Assembly (NCBI GenBank): GCA_949752735.1
Contig: OX457036.1
Coordinates: 92,183,368 to 92,247,367 of the forward strand
Length of the DNA stretch: 64,000 bases
Direction: 5' to 3'
From: Lumbricus terrestris
Taxonomy: Eukaryota > Annelida > Clitellata > Crassiclitellata > Lumbricidae
Part shown: positions 14,201 through 29,450 of the stretch, in pieces
Layout of the letters: every line of letters begins with the position of its first letter
Numbering within the stretch: position 1 is the stretch's first letter
Translations under genes and position numbers: made by a program
Notes under the pieces: generated by a model
The model's database searches: none
The model's input: the letters and a program-made list of their open reading frames with translations, nothing else
Told to the model about the DNA's origin: nothing

Positions 14201-17200
14201 ATGAATTTTAAAGCACGGGTCCCTTACAGTGCACACCAATCAGAGGCACTCGATCATGGGCGGAGTTTATCATGGGCTAAAGCCTAAAGGGGTTATTGGT
14301 TAAGCCCCCAAGAAAGCCCAGATTCAGCACTGTGCTTTTTTGCCGTGAAAATGGTATCTTTTCAATGGCTCAGCCCCCCCTCCCCACAAAAACCCAGGCT
14401 CAGCATTGTTGTGCTAGGAAAATGGTTCTTTTCACTCAAATGACTAAAAAAGGTAATCAACTTTTGGCCGACAAAATATTGTCGGCACAGGTCGTTCTGG
14501 ACCAAGTCTCTGCCCAAAGCCCAAAGTTATTTTGAACCTCCCCCCAAAAAAACCGAAAGAAAACTTCGCCCATGTAGGCACTCCTGCTGTGAAAAACCCA
14601 GAGAAAATAATGTAATTTGAGCGAAAAATGTGAACAATAATTTAGACGTGTCAATTCTGAGAGCTGATTCCAAAGTGCAGAATCAATGAAGGCAAAAGTT
14701 TGAGTTTTGGCCAAAGCAGCCATGCTATCTGAAACGTGAACATAATTATTGGACGCAGAGTGGACGGTGAAGTTGGCAACTGGATGTGATTAAGAATACA
14801 CACCGTGGTTCCAAAAAAATAAGCCAAACTGTTTTTCATATATCTCTAATGCCTGAAAACATATCATGCTAAAATTTTCCAAATATTTAGAGAATTGGAC
14901 CAAGAATATGATTTCAAAATTTCATGAGATAAACTTGAACGGATAGAAAGATGTGTATCTTTCAACTTCATCCGCCGAAATTTCAGTTTTCAGCTTGTCT
15001 GTTATGGTGTTCGTTGCGCTTTCGACGCTTTGTCGTTCCCATTTAGTCTTCATTGATCCTGGAGTAAAAATTAATGGAGCCTATTATCGCGACGTTCTGT
15101 TGTCACAACATCTACCTGTAATCAGAAATCTAACCCCAGAAAGCTGCTTTGTTTTTCAACATAACTGTGCCCCAGCCCACAGAGCCAAGGAAACCATCGA
15201 AATGCTGACAAGAGAGACGCCAGACTTAATTTCTTCCACATTATGGCCTCTGAACAGCCCAGATTTGAATCCTGCCGACTATAAAGTATGGAGCGTGATG
15301 CAAGACCAAGTCTACCAGACACCACTCCATGATATTAACGATCTGAAGCAATGCTTGTTGGAAGTGTGGGATGATGCTGCTGCCTAATGGCGCCAGCACC
15401 TTCAGGTTTGCGTGCAAGCAGGAGGAGAACATTTTGAGTATCTTTTTAAATTAAATATTCAAACCGTAATATTGGAATCATATTGTTAGTTTAATTCTCA
15501 ACATATTATCTGGAAAATTTTAGAATGATTAAGCATAAGGCATTAGAGATATAAGAAAAACAGTTTGACATTGAATCTAACAGAAAATTGCTTGTAAACT
15601 TATATTTCCGCATATGAAGTTGATAGATGACCTTTGTCATCTTTTTATCCGTTCAACTTTATCTCATGAGATTTTGGAGTCATATTCTTGGTTCAATTCT
15701 TAAAATATTTGGAAAATTTTAGCGTGATATGTTATCAGGCATTAGAGATATATGAAAAACAGTTTGGCTTACTTTTTTTGAACTACGGTGTAGTTTGACG
15801 TTATAGTCTGTTGTTATAGCTTGATGAAAATTAATAGGTTAAAATGAATTAAAAAATGAAGATGTATGAATTAAGTGATCTATCGGTCCGTGCAAGTTTT
15901 CGTTGGTACTGTCGCTTCCTAATGTTTGTTTGTTTGTTTGCATGTGCACTTGTTATAACGCCCCTTCAAATCTCTCTACTCAGAGGCGCTCCCGACTACA
16001 GAGTGGACACTGCATCGGAGTTTCACGCCAAAGCGCTGAGCAATTGCGAGCGAAGGACTTGTCCAAGGTCCCTACGCGGCGACTTGAGGTGGATTCGAAC
16101 CTGCAACCCATCGGCTGCAAGGTGACGTACATACCCACCACCGCGCCCCACCATATGCTGATTAAGTTCCTGTAGATTGGTCATGGTCAGCCATGCGTAC
16201 TGGAAACAAGACCATTGTACGCACTGAGCAGAGTAGGGTCAGATATGGCCTTGCTTTTGACTTTTTAACTCAATATGGACAATCTAGGTGCTTTAAATTT
16301 GTCTAAAGCGGTGTTGGAAAACTCTACGATTGCAGTTTTCGGATAGCGCCTATAGCCTATAAAGGAGGATGGCAATCGGGCCTATTAATCATCTGCATTT
16401 TAAATGACTTCGTTGACTCATCTTCTAATAGACCTTTTGACACCCCGCCCACTCTAAAGATCGTCTCAATTCCCGTAGATTTAGTCTGTACTTGTTTGTA
16501 GCCAGAATTAAGCGTCTATGCAGGGTTGTTGCACGATGCCCTACTCCTCTGGGCTTATGCTGCCAATGCATCCATAAAGGCCAACAGAGTGAATGGGTTC
16601 GTGAAAGAAGAAATTCCTGATTTTTTTGACAAGGCAAACTTTACAGGTAGGCTTAACTGTCAATTAATAACTGATAATAATATATAAATTAATGTTATTT
16701 ATTATTTTTTTAAACGCATAATTTTGCTGCAAGAAACTGCATGAAAAGTTGCATTGTTCTAGAATTAGCGGTCCTCATCACCTAACAACTGAGTGAATGT
16801 GCCTCGAAATGCTAAATGTTATAAATTATTATTAATTATATAAAACAGCGTGTATAATTATCTTTGCGTTTTCCTTCAGTTGGGACTCTGGATTTTATTG
16901 CACCAATGGACGAAAAGGAAATTAGAGAAAATAATTGCAGACAGGAAATAAATAAATAAGGTTACATAAATTTAAAAAAGTGAAAGATGCGTGAAAATAA
17001 GCGGGGAAACGGGTTTTTTGGAGAAATTTAGAAAACAAAAATAGTTTTGCAACTATAAATTTTTTGGATGCATTCCTTGCATACTGCCCTGTTAAGAGGT
17101 TCTTAGAGATTTACTGCATAGATGTGTAAAAGTTCAGATACCGCTACATCGGCCTACATGAATACAGATAAAAAAAAATTAAACATTAAAAGTAATAAGT

Positions 17201-20200
17201 TTTAAGTGTCTTGCATGTGTGATGAAACCTTATAACTTATATTAAAATGTTTGCAGGTGCAACAGGGTTTGTTAACCTTTCTAATTATGGAGACCGATTC
17301 TGTGATTATGCAGTTGAAATGGTACAACAACAGAAGTATGTTCGTATGTTTGACTATTTTTTTGAAAATGAGACGCTTAAGCCAACGCATGTCACCGTTG
17401 CGTGGCCTGGAGATTTAATGAAGGTTCCACCTAGTGAGCCATGTGAATTAACAGACGCCTGTGACAAAAAGAATACAGATTTGATCCGTGAGTTTTACTG
17501 TTTGTGAATATTTGAGTTTTGTTCTGATCACCATTGGGTTTTGTTATTTTTTAAGCGCTATCCAGTTGTGCTGTTTTGGATTTTTAGCAGTGAGTTTAGC
17601 AGTTTTGACTTTCCATGTGCTGAGTGATCTAATTTCTTCTGTAAGCTTATAAGTGTAAATTAATAGCTCCTCAAGAGCTTGCAAGCCTTATGACAGATTG
17701 ACATTGGCAGAGCAATATACAGTTATACATACATATATATATATATATATGTATAATATACATACATTATACAATATATACAACTATATATATATATTGC
17801 CAAACGTTTGACGTAAATTAAGTACTCCACTTGAAGGCCATGAGTGAATAGCAATTTCAATTGAAAGCCTTTAATATCCATTTCCCTTCCACTTTGAAAT
17901 TTAAATATTGACTTTGATTATTAGTATTGGATATGCTGAATATGGCTATAGGTTGTATTTTGTACTTTAAATCATGGGACAGTTGATACATTGTTTTTCT
18001 TTAGCGCTTGGCGATAAGTGACTTAGAGAAATAGGTGAAGTATCTCCTGTGTGTTATCGCTGCCTGAAAGTGTGTTTCTGCCTAGGCCTATAGGTTATTT
18101 TGGGCCGTCTATACCAGATTGTAAATTCAATGTTGTTGAATTTTACATAAATTTGATTCTGTGTCATGTTTAAATGAGGGATGATATTGTACTGATTTAA
18201 AACATTTATAAAGCGCTTCTACTTGGGTGAACCATTCATAGGCACTCCAATTGTGCAATAGCATGGAGAAAAAATAGGTTTGAGAAACGAAAATGAAGAG
18301 ACAGCTAGAATTTGAGATCGAGTTGATGGGGACAGTGTATTCCAAAGAGAGAGACCATTTGAGGCAAAGGACAGGAATGACCCATAGCTGTTCTGGTGTG
18401 AGGAACAAGAGGATCAAATCATGTATATATATTACCGGTATATATATTTACATATTATATCTTAGCAGGAATTTTAAATTCATTGCACTAGACTATCAAC
18501 AACCAGCAAATAGGTTGAATATTTTATGCCGATAGATCATAATGAGCACTTTGTTTGCTTTACTTTACAGTTTGGGTTTCTGTAGGTGTCTGCATTGGTG
18601 TTTTCCTATTCACGGCCGTTCTTTGTCTTGTTTTGTTCAGGTAATGGAAAATTTTGACATCTAAATTTGGCCCTTTATTTGTACCGGTATTGAGCTTTAT
18701 TACATAACTTATGCATGCTTGTCTAATATTTCCGCATTGATTTGCACAGAGATTTCTGTAGATAATGTCCGTTTATTCAATTTAAGAGACAAACCGCACT
18801 ATGCCTCACAAAACATGAAATCACAACATAATTAAAAACTTGTAAGGCGTCATTGTAGGAGAAAAGCTCATCGGCAGGGCACCTCCTCTTTACTTCCAGT
18901 ATTAAATCGTATAGGCTGTATAGCTAATCACTTTGTATTCCAATTAAAGCATTGCGAGGATGACGCTTGGCTAAATAAATGTTGCTCTGTCACACACTGA
19001 TCTGTAGTGGATAGCGTTGAAATTGTTCTTTCGTCTGTTACAAATTTCTGAAGGCCAGGCGACCCTTGGCAAATCGTCAGGCGACCCACAGGTTGAGTGA
19101 AAACCGCTGGTCCAGAGGCAAAATAAAACTTGAGAACTGCCTTTCATCTATAATTTTATGGTTGGTGTTTCAATGGTTTGGCCATAAACGGAGACAAGTC
19201 TGAGACAATTTTATTCGGTCACGCCAACATCTTTGTTCTTTCCCTTCACTTTCTGTCTATTGTAGACCTGGCCGGTGTAACAAAATAGAGTATCCCTCTA
19301 ATAATCGTATCCCCCAAATGATGTAAAGCTGAAAAAAGCCACTTTCGCGTGTGTTATTTTTGTAAGTTAACTTCCATTTCCTTTGTTTTGAACATTGCCA
19401 TTAGTTGTTGTGTTTATTCCTACTAGCTAATTTTGTTTGCTTTGCTTTAAGAGAACTTGAAAATTCAGAGCGCTGAAGAACATTAAGGGTCACTAACTAA
19501 ATTCGCGTTGCCTTTTTTGAATATTACTTAAGACACTTAAACAATAATTAGAGTCACTTAAAATTTAGATTATGGCACAATTTTTTCAATTATAAGCATT
19601 TTTCAATAATTTTACAATGGGGGAGCATAGAATGGTTTATCCTTTCGGATGCTCTATGCCGGTGTATTCCATCAGGGAGATAGATTAATTCATCCATTCG
19701 GACAGCTTTAAGGGATACTCTATTTCGTGACACCTGCGCTGCTGTGCAACTATTAGAATGTGTTAAAACAATTGGGCTAACCGTGATGTGTAAGCCGACA
19801 TTCCCACAGCAGAATGATTTCTGTCGCCTTCCAATTGTCGACTTAAACGAATTTACCTTATGCCCTCACTGCTACTCTGCCTCCTTTTTTGATCTGGACC
19901 TCTGACAACGGGACTTGGATGTCCGTTGGACTACTTTATAGAAAACCTCTTGATGCAGTACTCTTGAATAAGCTGGTGCCCTGTTTTTTACAATAAAGTG
20001 GTGCTTTAGAATGCGTTATTCGCCAGACTTTACAGTTATAAAACTTATGATTTACCTAATATGGATCCAGGCAAGATATTTGCCAGATGTTATGATGTGA
20101 TTATGACAAGAGTTGAACACTTTTAGGAGATCAAGACGGGAGACTGAAATGAAGGCTGTCATTGCATGGATCGTCAATTGGGATGATGTTATAACTACTT

Positions 20201-20478
20201 CTCCAGACAAATTGACTTTGGTAGATCCATACTTTAGACTATTATTGTGTCTAATAAACTACTTAAGATGTGCTGCTCTAGCTATAGGCAGTTGCTTAGA
20301 AATTGAAAGTTCATGTGGATTTTGGAGAAGTTTTACTATTGGTGTGTGGCCAATGTGGAGTTGCCATGCCTTTCGTTTTTGGAGCTATGTGTAATTAGAT
20401 TCATTTATTCTTTCCAGAATTTATATTGCGCTTGTTCAAGGGGCTACTCAGAAGAGCTCCCAACTCAATAATAATAAC

Positions 20479-20542
<64 letters not shown>

Positions 20543-23218
20543 GCTAAGCACTACATCGGGGGAGCCACGAGAAACAACATTTTTGTTCCAGCGAATCTCG
20601 CTGATGATACAACGCTTCAACGCAGTTGCCTTCAGGGGCACTTTCGCCTATCAGAACACGGAATATGAATAGGACCGTTCCAGACTGTGATTTTATATTA
20701 GGCGGTAGTGAAGTCCCTGAGGGATCCTGCATACCTCTGGGCAATAAAAATAAATAAATAATAAATTGAACAAAAAAATAATAATAATAACAATGGCAAT
20801 TTATATGGCGCCGTAACAGAGCCACAGACACGTGTAACTAACAGCAGGATAGGCCTTACAAAACTTGTAATCTGTCTTACAAGTGAATCCTGTTAATGTT
20901 TTGCTCTCGTAATGTCCATTTTGGTCGAACTATCAAGTTGCTGAGATTTGTCATTATTATAATGTGCATATGTATTTAATTTTGCCTCGTTTTGTTTCAG
21001 CTCGATATGGATACACAATTTTCACTTACAATATTTCTTATTATAGGCCTAGATGTGGAATAATTGCAATAATTGTCTATAATTATTTCATGTAGGTACC
21101 GCATAACGAACTTGTTTTTCACTATCTGTTGTTCATTTATCCACATACTACTAAATACACTACTGGTTTTTAGTATACCCCAGCCATTCAGAGGGTTCTG
21201 GTTCATGAGGTGAGTCGTGTTACGTTTGGCTTGGAAGAAGTTGAGAAGGAGAAGGAGGAAACATTCTCTGATGTTGGATACTATAGAGTGAGTACTGTGG
21301 ATTCTTGTCTAAGCTTACATTTGAGGTGTCAGCCTTAATTGAGTTAGGCGTTTCATTTAAACAATGTCAATGGTGTTTTGTCGATGACTTTATTGGCAGT
21401 GACGGATGTGTGTGAACTTTTGTGAAGATTTGAAGATAATTAATTACCTTGTTTTATGGACCACCTCTTAAAAAGGTTTTCTTCTCAGGCTTTTCCAACT
21501 GAACACCAGGATTAAGCAATTAAACTCTTGTCTCCTAAACTGATTCACTCACTTTTCAAATAAAATGATCATTACTTGATCAAATGTCGCTTATAGCAAA
21601 ATCTGGAATCCACATGTCCATCCAACCTCGTTATTTCCATCACTTCGGGTCCATTGACTGCCAGTCCATAATGCAGGATATCCTCAACTCCCAGTTGTTC
21701 TCAGCAGTCACTCTTTCGATGATGACTTCTCTGGCTACCCTGCTGCACTTTAAGCCTTCTTGACATTCATGTGCCACTCATTGTTTTCTTCAATACACAA
21801 GGTACTGCAGTAAGTTACACTTAACTTTTTGATATTTGTAAATTTTGAGATTAGGAAGTCAAATGGTTCTCAAGTGCACGCAGAGGTGTCCAGTCAAAAG
21901 CGCGCAGACAAATGCGCGCAGACAAATGCGCGCAGTAACAAAATCGCGCACGACAAATGCGCGCAGACAAATGCGCGCAAATAAGAACACATAGACCCAA
22001 GAAATTTTACTTTTATTTTATTGAATCAGCATCTAAACATAATGAAAGAGATTGTTAGAAATATAGAAACGGAACATATAAAGTTATGCTCATTGAAGTT
22101 CAAATTCTAGGCTCAACATATCCTATCGTCATTGTTCTTCAACGTAACATTTAATCCTAAACGCAATGAAATATAGACGAAACGTTGTTCTTAAACGCAA
22201 TGTAGTAAAGACGAAACGAAGTAAATCGAATAGAGTCAAATAGTGCCTCGCTAGAAATGTGAAGAAGATATAGAGTTCAAATTCTAGGCTCAACATATCC
22301 TATCGTCATTGTTCTTCAACGTAACATTTAATCCTAAACGCAATGAAATATAGACGAAACGTTGTTCTTAAACGCAATGTAGTAAAGACGAAACGAAGTA
22401 AATCGAATAGAGTCAAATAGTGCCTCGCTAGAAATGTGAAGAAGATATAGAGTTCAAATTCTATAAGTTTACAGGCTAACGTTGTGAGCCACCCCACGCA
22501 AAAACTCTTCCAAAGGAATCGTGCCATACGTTGGCACCAACGCCTGCAACCTTTAAGGAATATACGCCGAAAATCAGCATAACAAGTCGGACATATGGAG
22601 AGCCTATGAAACACTTATGAAACATTGTTCTTTTTAATTGTTCTCATCATTTCCTTTTTTGCGCGGTTTTTTGCGCGGTTTTTTGCGCGGTTTTTTGCGC
22701 GGTTTTTTGCGCGGTTTTTTGCGCGCTTTTGTCTGCGCTCTTTTGACTGGGAAGGTCCCTGTTGCGCGCTTTGCGCGCAATTGTCTGCGCGCATTTGTCT
22801 GCGCGCATTTGTCTGCGCGCTTTTGCGTGCGCGCATTTGTTACGGCGCCGCACGCAGAAGACAAGCTTCAAGTGGTGATGTGCTGAGTGGTGCCCCAACT
22901 AGTGAGGAACGAGTCAGGGTTGCGGGTGACAGGCTCCTCCATACAATTGTGTGGAATGGCGCGCATGTATTACGTCGACTTTCCCACCTACGATCCATCG
23001 ACATTATAACCTTTGCCATCATTTTCATAAAATCGAACATCTGCTAATTTAAGATAATAGGAATTTTCTATCGAGGTTTTATATAAAAGCGAATTTCTAT
23101 TTTATCGTTAGTCTTCCGGTTTTAATTAACTTCCCTTACTTTCTTTCTTGCTGTTATTTATGTGATTGTGTGTTTGGGTGTGGTATGTCATTATTGTGTT
23201 TGAATTTATAAATAAAGC

Positions 23219-23258
<40 letters not shown>

Positions 23259-26200
23259 AGGGAGCTCATATTGTAGAGGGCTAGGCTAGCTCTCCTTGAA
23301 AGTTGAATGGTCCACATCACATCTTCTATGCTGTACTGTGAAAGGTCGGTCGCCCTGTGTTTAGGGAAGACTGTTGACCAAGTCTGCATGAAACCGAGAT
23401 GAATCACTTCTTAATACAACCTGGAGCTCAGACTTCAAGGCTAATACATGTCTATGAGGATGAGGTTTTGAGCTCTCTGAGCATTATTCAACTTATTCCT
23501 CTCAAATGTTAACACCTATAAAAGTGATACATTTGTAGGACTAAGATCTCTGTGAGGCTGAAAAGGGTTCAATATATAACGGTAGGTAAATGTCCAATTT
23601 AGGTCCTAATGTAATTATACAGAGATCAAAGCGTCTTTTAAGTCATTTCTTAAACAGATTCAATGAAACTGAGCATTGTTTCTTATGTGCAGGGCGTAAT
23701 AGTAAGCACGAAGATGGTCGGAAGCAGCACAATGGATGCACAAGATCCAGTTGTGTTGAGTGAGCTTAAACAAGTGAGCGGGGTATTCATCGTTTTACAT
23801 TTATATTTTTTGTCTAGTGTCTACGGTTCTTGGGTTCTTACATTGCCAGCCCACATGTAAAGTGATCCTTCCACTTTTCCTGTTCACGTTTCACTGTGCA
23901 TTTTTGGTCATTCTACCTCTCAGAGACAATCAATCAATATTTTGTTTGATCACCATGCCCATGACCTTATCGATACATGCAATCAACAGATTAGACGTTC
24001 GTGTAGGCTACATTGGCGTCAATGGGTAAACCGAAGGGAACATTAAGTTCCGCTAGGCAGGGTCACCCTGGATTCATCAGATGTTAATGCAACAGTGTCT
24101 GTTTAAACACTATGTAACATACTACAATATGTAGTTCATATTCAAACAATGCTTGAATATGGTGTCCATTCTTAATCTACAGGGTGCAACGATCAAAGAA
24201 AATCAAAACAAACTTAATTAATAAAGTGAATGTAAAGTAAAGTAAAATCATAAAAACCATAACACTACATGCACAAAATCATGTGGCACATTCTTTACAT
24301 AATCGTCATTAAAAGGTGGATTTTAAAGTTATTTTTGAACTGATTGGTTTGTGGGCAGATTGGTATGTTCTTTACGCAGGGAGTTCCAAACCAATGGTCT
24401 ATGTGTTTCAATACTATGCTGTCTAATGTTGGTGGGTACACTTCTTTGATGATAATTGTTTGCTGAGCGCGCGTATAATGATCATCTAGCTCAGAGTTTA
24501 ACAGAACCAGTGGTCAGAATTTCCCGTGTTTTGGTTTGAGTGAATTCTGTATATAAATAGCCCCACTTGCAGCTTGTTAATACACTCAAAAGGTAAAATT
24601 TTCAATTTTAGAAGTAGAAGATGAGTATTAGTTCTATAGGGTACATTACAGATGTAAGGATGCAGGATTCACGCCAGATGAAGTATTTTAAAGCTGTAAA
24701 ATAGTCACACTTTTTAACAATGTTGGAAATCCCTCCGTCTATCTGTTTTTGCTGTGAGTTCCTTGTCATTTCAGTCGCTTTGCAAGTTGATTATACTCCG
24801 CTGACTATCTCTCTCTCTCAATTGTATCGTATAGTATTTAAGCATTTGTAAAGCGCCTTCTGTAGGGTGAACTGTTCAGTGGCACTCCAAGTGTGCATGC
24901 CCGCAAGAATAAGCAGGTTTTGAGAAGAGGGAAGGAAGAAAGAGACTGCCAGACAGAATCATAGAGCAAACAAAAGGAGAAAGCAAATTCCGAAGAGAAG
25001 TACCAATTGAGGCAACTGAGTGAGACTGAGCCATAACAGTTTTAAAGCGAGAAACCAGAAGGTCAAGTTTGTTCGATGAACGGAGTGGACAGCGGGAGGA
25101 AGCTGAGTGAGGCCAAAGTATAACGCCGGCCCGATATTTGATGATCAGAGTGAAGATCTTAATTATTATGTGCAAGCACGGAGAGGAAGCCAGTAAAGTT
25201 CATCAATTTCTTTGTCTCGGTGAATCGATCTTCTGGATATTGACCCGAATAAGATGTCGCTTGATGTGCCTTTGGGAGATGCCTTTTATCTTAGACATGG
25301 CATCTAGAAGTTAGAATTAGTCATAATTAGGCGTTTTCTGGCCGACCTTGATAAATTTCTACTACTACTTTAATGATTTTGCTGTGAAATTGAGAATACC
25401 AATTACATGACTGAATTCCATTGCATGAAATTAAAATAATAAAAGCATATCAGCATATCTTACAAGCCGCATTATACACTCAGTCTACTTATTGTGAAGT
25501 TCATAGTCTTAGGGTGAATAATACAAATGAAAGGAAAGATGACTAAAGTTGTGCATTGGTTGCTTTCTGCTGGCAGATGATTAACCTGAAGCATGAAAAC
25601 CTGAACATGTTTGTCGGAATCTGTGTGGAGGAGCCAAACGTCTGTATGCTAACACTTTACGCCAAGCATGGTAGTCTGCATAACGTCCTTATGGATAAGG
25701 AAATGGAATTGCCTATTGAGTTCAAACTGTCCTTTGCCATCGACATTTCAAAGGTTCAATTGTTATTTATTCACTTGTTCACTGTTCAGAGCCCTTTCTA
25801 TATCACCTCATACTGGCCCAGTTATTTACTTTGACCAGAGTAGGAATCCCATGTTTCTCTTTGCACAAAGTTGCCGGTTTGCATACTGATGAATGACTTA
25901 TTTGAAGTCTTACACGGTGAACCATTATAATCACGGGGTGTTGGACAATACCCCCCCGGACAAAAGCCCCATCGGACATTAGCCCCTGATCAAAAGCCCC
26001 CCAAATTTTGCCTAGGACATTAGCCCTCCCGGACAAAAGCCCTCCCTATGTGCAAATCATAGATTAATGCGGTAATCGATAAGACTTGTCACTGGCATTC
26101 ACATGCAAACAAAGTTTTTAGTGTCATTTAGGTCCTAATTGTGTCAGTAGGCCTATAGACTTAGATTTGAAATGAAGGAATGGGAATCGTATAGGACCTA

Positions 26201-29200
26201 TACCGTCTATTTGTTTAGTGTCCTGCAACAAAGGTTTGTTAACGTCAGTTAGGCTACGTCTCAGCTTCGTAGACTTGTTAGCGTCGTTTCAATTCAAAAT
26301 TAGATTCAATACATTAGAGAAATGCACGAATGGGAATCGTATACAGTAGGTCAACCTACTTGTTAATGTCAGTTTTGGCTATTAGGAAGGTTTGTTAGCG
26401 TCAGTTAGGCATTAAACTTTTATCTAGATTTCACAAACTTTGGACGTAATGCCTTTAAATGTTTTATAGTATGCATAATAAACCTACAGCATATTCTTAC
26501 AATGTTAAACTAATGTGCAATGTTTAGATATTCGCTTAACTTATTGTTACATTTTGTGCATCATTTTTAGGTATTGGTATCATAGACTGGGGGGCTAATG
26601 TCCTACCTCGGAGGGACTTTTGTCCGGGGGGGCTAATGTCCTGGGGGGCTTTTGTCCGGGAGCTTTTGTCCAGGGGGGCTAATGTCCGTTCCCCATAATC
26701 ACGCCATACAAAAATGTGTAAATTTGCATTTAGGAATCTATTTTGACGGGGAACGGACATTTCCCCCCTGGACATTTCCCCCGGACATTTTCCTCCCGGA
26801 CATTTCCCCCCCTGGACGTTTCCCTCCATCCCTAGGACATTCCCCCCCGTATGCGGAAACCATTGCTTTTATCGTCTTCAACATTTTAAACCAGAATATT
26901 TTCATCAATCCAGCTCCAATTTAAGCAAGAATATTTTCATCAATCCAGCTTCCATTTAAGCAAGAATATATTCATCAATCCAGCTCCAATTTAGACAAGA
27001 ATATTTTCATCAATCCAGCTTCCATTTAAGCAATAATATTTTCATCAATCCAGCTCCAATATAAACAAGAATATTTTCATCAATCCAGCTTCCATTTAAG
27101 CAAGAATATTATCATCAATCCAGCTCCAATTCAAGCAAGAATATTTTCATCAATCCAGCTTCCATTTAAGCATGAATATTTTCATCAATCCTGCTCCAAT
27201 TTAAACAAGAATATTTTCATCAATCCAGGTCCAATTTAGACAAGAATATTTTCATCAATCCAGCTTCCATTTAAGCATGAATATTTTCATCAATCCAGCT
27301 CCAATTTAAACAAGAATATTTTCGTCAATCCAGCTCCAATTTAGACAAGAATATTATCATCAATCCAGCTCCAAGTTAAACCCCGTATGCATCAATACAA
27401 TACAATACAAAGCGTTGGATATACTATTTAATGACCAATTTCAAATATTTCAACCATAATTTTATTTAGAAGGTATGCATAGAACGGGGGGGAAATGTCC
27501 GGGGGGGGGAAATGTCCTAGTCGAAATGGGGGGGAAACGTCCAGGGGGGAAATGTCCAGGGGGGGAAACGTCCGGGGGGGGAAATGTCCAGGGGGGAAAT
27601 GTCCTACACTCATTTTGACATCCCAGGCTTCCCAGCCCTAGGTTGTTCACAGCATCTTTACAGCAACTATCCATAACCCACTAGCATGCAGTGTCACTAG
27701 AATGCCTAAACATCATATCACCCCATTTCCAAATCACCCATTGGCGAAAATTCTGGAGTGCATTAATTCTGTCCCTAGCCTGCAATTCCCTACAACGTTC
27801 CCAGGCTATAAGTATATAGGCTACATGTAAAGTATATAATTATGAAGTCTTCAATATCCCGCCCCACCTGATCGTCTTCTCATTGAGGTATTTCTTGACA
27901 CTTGTCGCTGCTCGAGTATTGATCTAGGATTATCCTAGCCAACAATCTCCTGAGAATGGTTCTTTTTGAGTTCTTCTACGGGGTGGGCCAAAAAAAGACC
28001 CCCCTAGGTTTTTTGCCAATAAACTTGGCCAGAAGTAAGAATTTTGAAATGAAATTTTACAGGCTTATAGACAATTCATATTTACACACGATGGCCAGAT
28101 TTCATGAAAATATTTCAAACACAACAAAAGTTACACCACTTTTAGTGAGGTCACTTCCCGTATTTTGACGATTCAAACACCAAACGCAATTTTTTTTGTT
28201 TTTGTTTTTTTGCCAATATCATGGCTAAAAGTAAGAATTTTGAAATGAAATTTTATAGGCTCAAAGACAATTCATATCTACACATGGTGGTCAGATTTCA
28301 TCAAAATATTTCAAACAGAACAAAAGTTATACCACTTTTAGTGAGGCCATCCACCGTTTTTGGACGATTCAAAAATGAAACGCAAAAAAAGTAACAAAAA
28401 CGCGATTTTATTAAGTCCCATCTCAATTAACTGTTGTCAAATGAACTTGGTATTGCTATCACGACTTGTGTTCAATGTGCCCACCACCCGTGCCAAAACT
28501 TCTTTTTGAGCCTCTTTGCCAAGTTCTTGATGGACCTGTTGATTAATCTGATAGATTCCTTATTTACCAATTCGATTGTCATCTTGCTAAGTGACTTCTC
28601 AGTGATGCGCAGATACGCTGGTACCCTGTTTCTTTTTTAAATAGTAATAATAATGATCATCTGGCTATACGAAGGCCATTTGATAACAATTATTTGAGAT
28701 GAGACGTAATAAAATTGCTACTTTTTGCTGCGTTACGCCTTTGAATCGTCAAAAAACGGTGGGTGACCTCATTAAAAGTGGCATAGCTTTTTTTCTGTTT
28801 GACATTTTTTGATGAAATCTGGTCATCATATGCAGATATGAATTGTCTTTAAGCCCCTAAAATTTCATTTCGATATTCTTACTTCTGGCCAAGGTATTGG
28901 CCAGAATAATTAGATCGGTTTTATGTTACTTTTCGTTGCGTCACGTTTTTGAATCGTGAAAAAACGGTGGGTGGCCTCACTAAAAGTGATATAACTTTTG
29001 TTCTGTTTAAAATATTTTGATGAAATCTGGTCATGATGTGTAAATATGAATTGTCTATAAGCCTGTAAAATTTCATTTCGAAATTCTTACTCTTGGTCAA
29101 GATATGGGCAAAAAACGTTGGGGGGGGGGTATTTTTTATGGCCCACCCTGTATATAATTGCAATGGCATAGCTATATATTTCAGTCCAGTTGACTTATGT

Positions 29201-29416
29201 GGGGGGATTTCCTGTCTGAAAAGATTAAATAAATTAAGCACTTTCGTCACAACGCTTGCATCCAGAGGCAAGAGGGACTCGATCAGCCACCAAAAGTGAT
29301 GCCTATTTTTAACTACCAACTACCTTTTGGTCTTTAACAAATTTCTTTGCACTATTGATATTGAAGATTTTCATTATTTTACAGTATTATGATAATAATG
29401 ATAACCGTAATAATAT

Positions 29417-29450
<34 letters not shown>

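Noticed and set aside
22615..23047. Several overlapping 70-140-residue frames on both strands
   Set aside because: They come from the iterated GCGCGG arm of a foldback-like element; residues repeat every few codons.
26896..27380. Regularly spaced repeats resembling a CRISPR array
   Set aside because: The units are contiguous 35-bp tandem repeats with no unique spacers, lie inside a transposon and occur in an animal genome.
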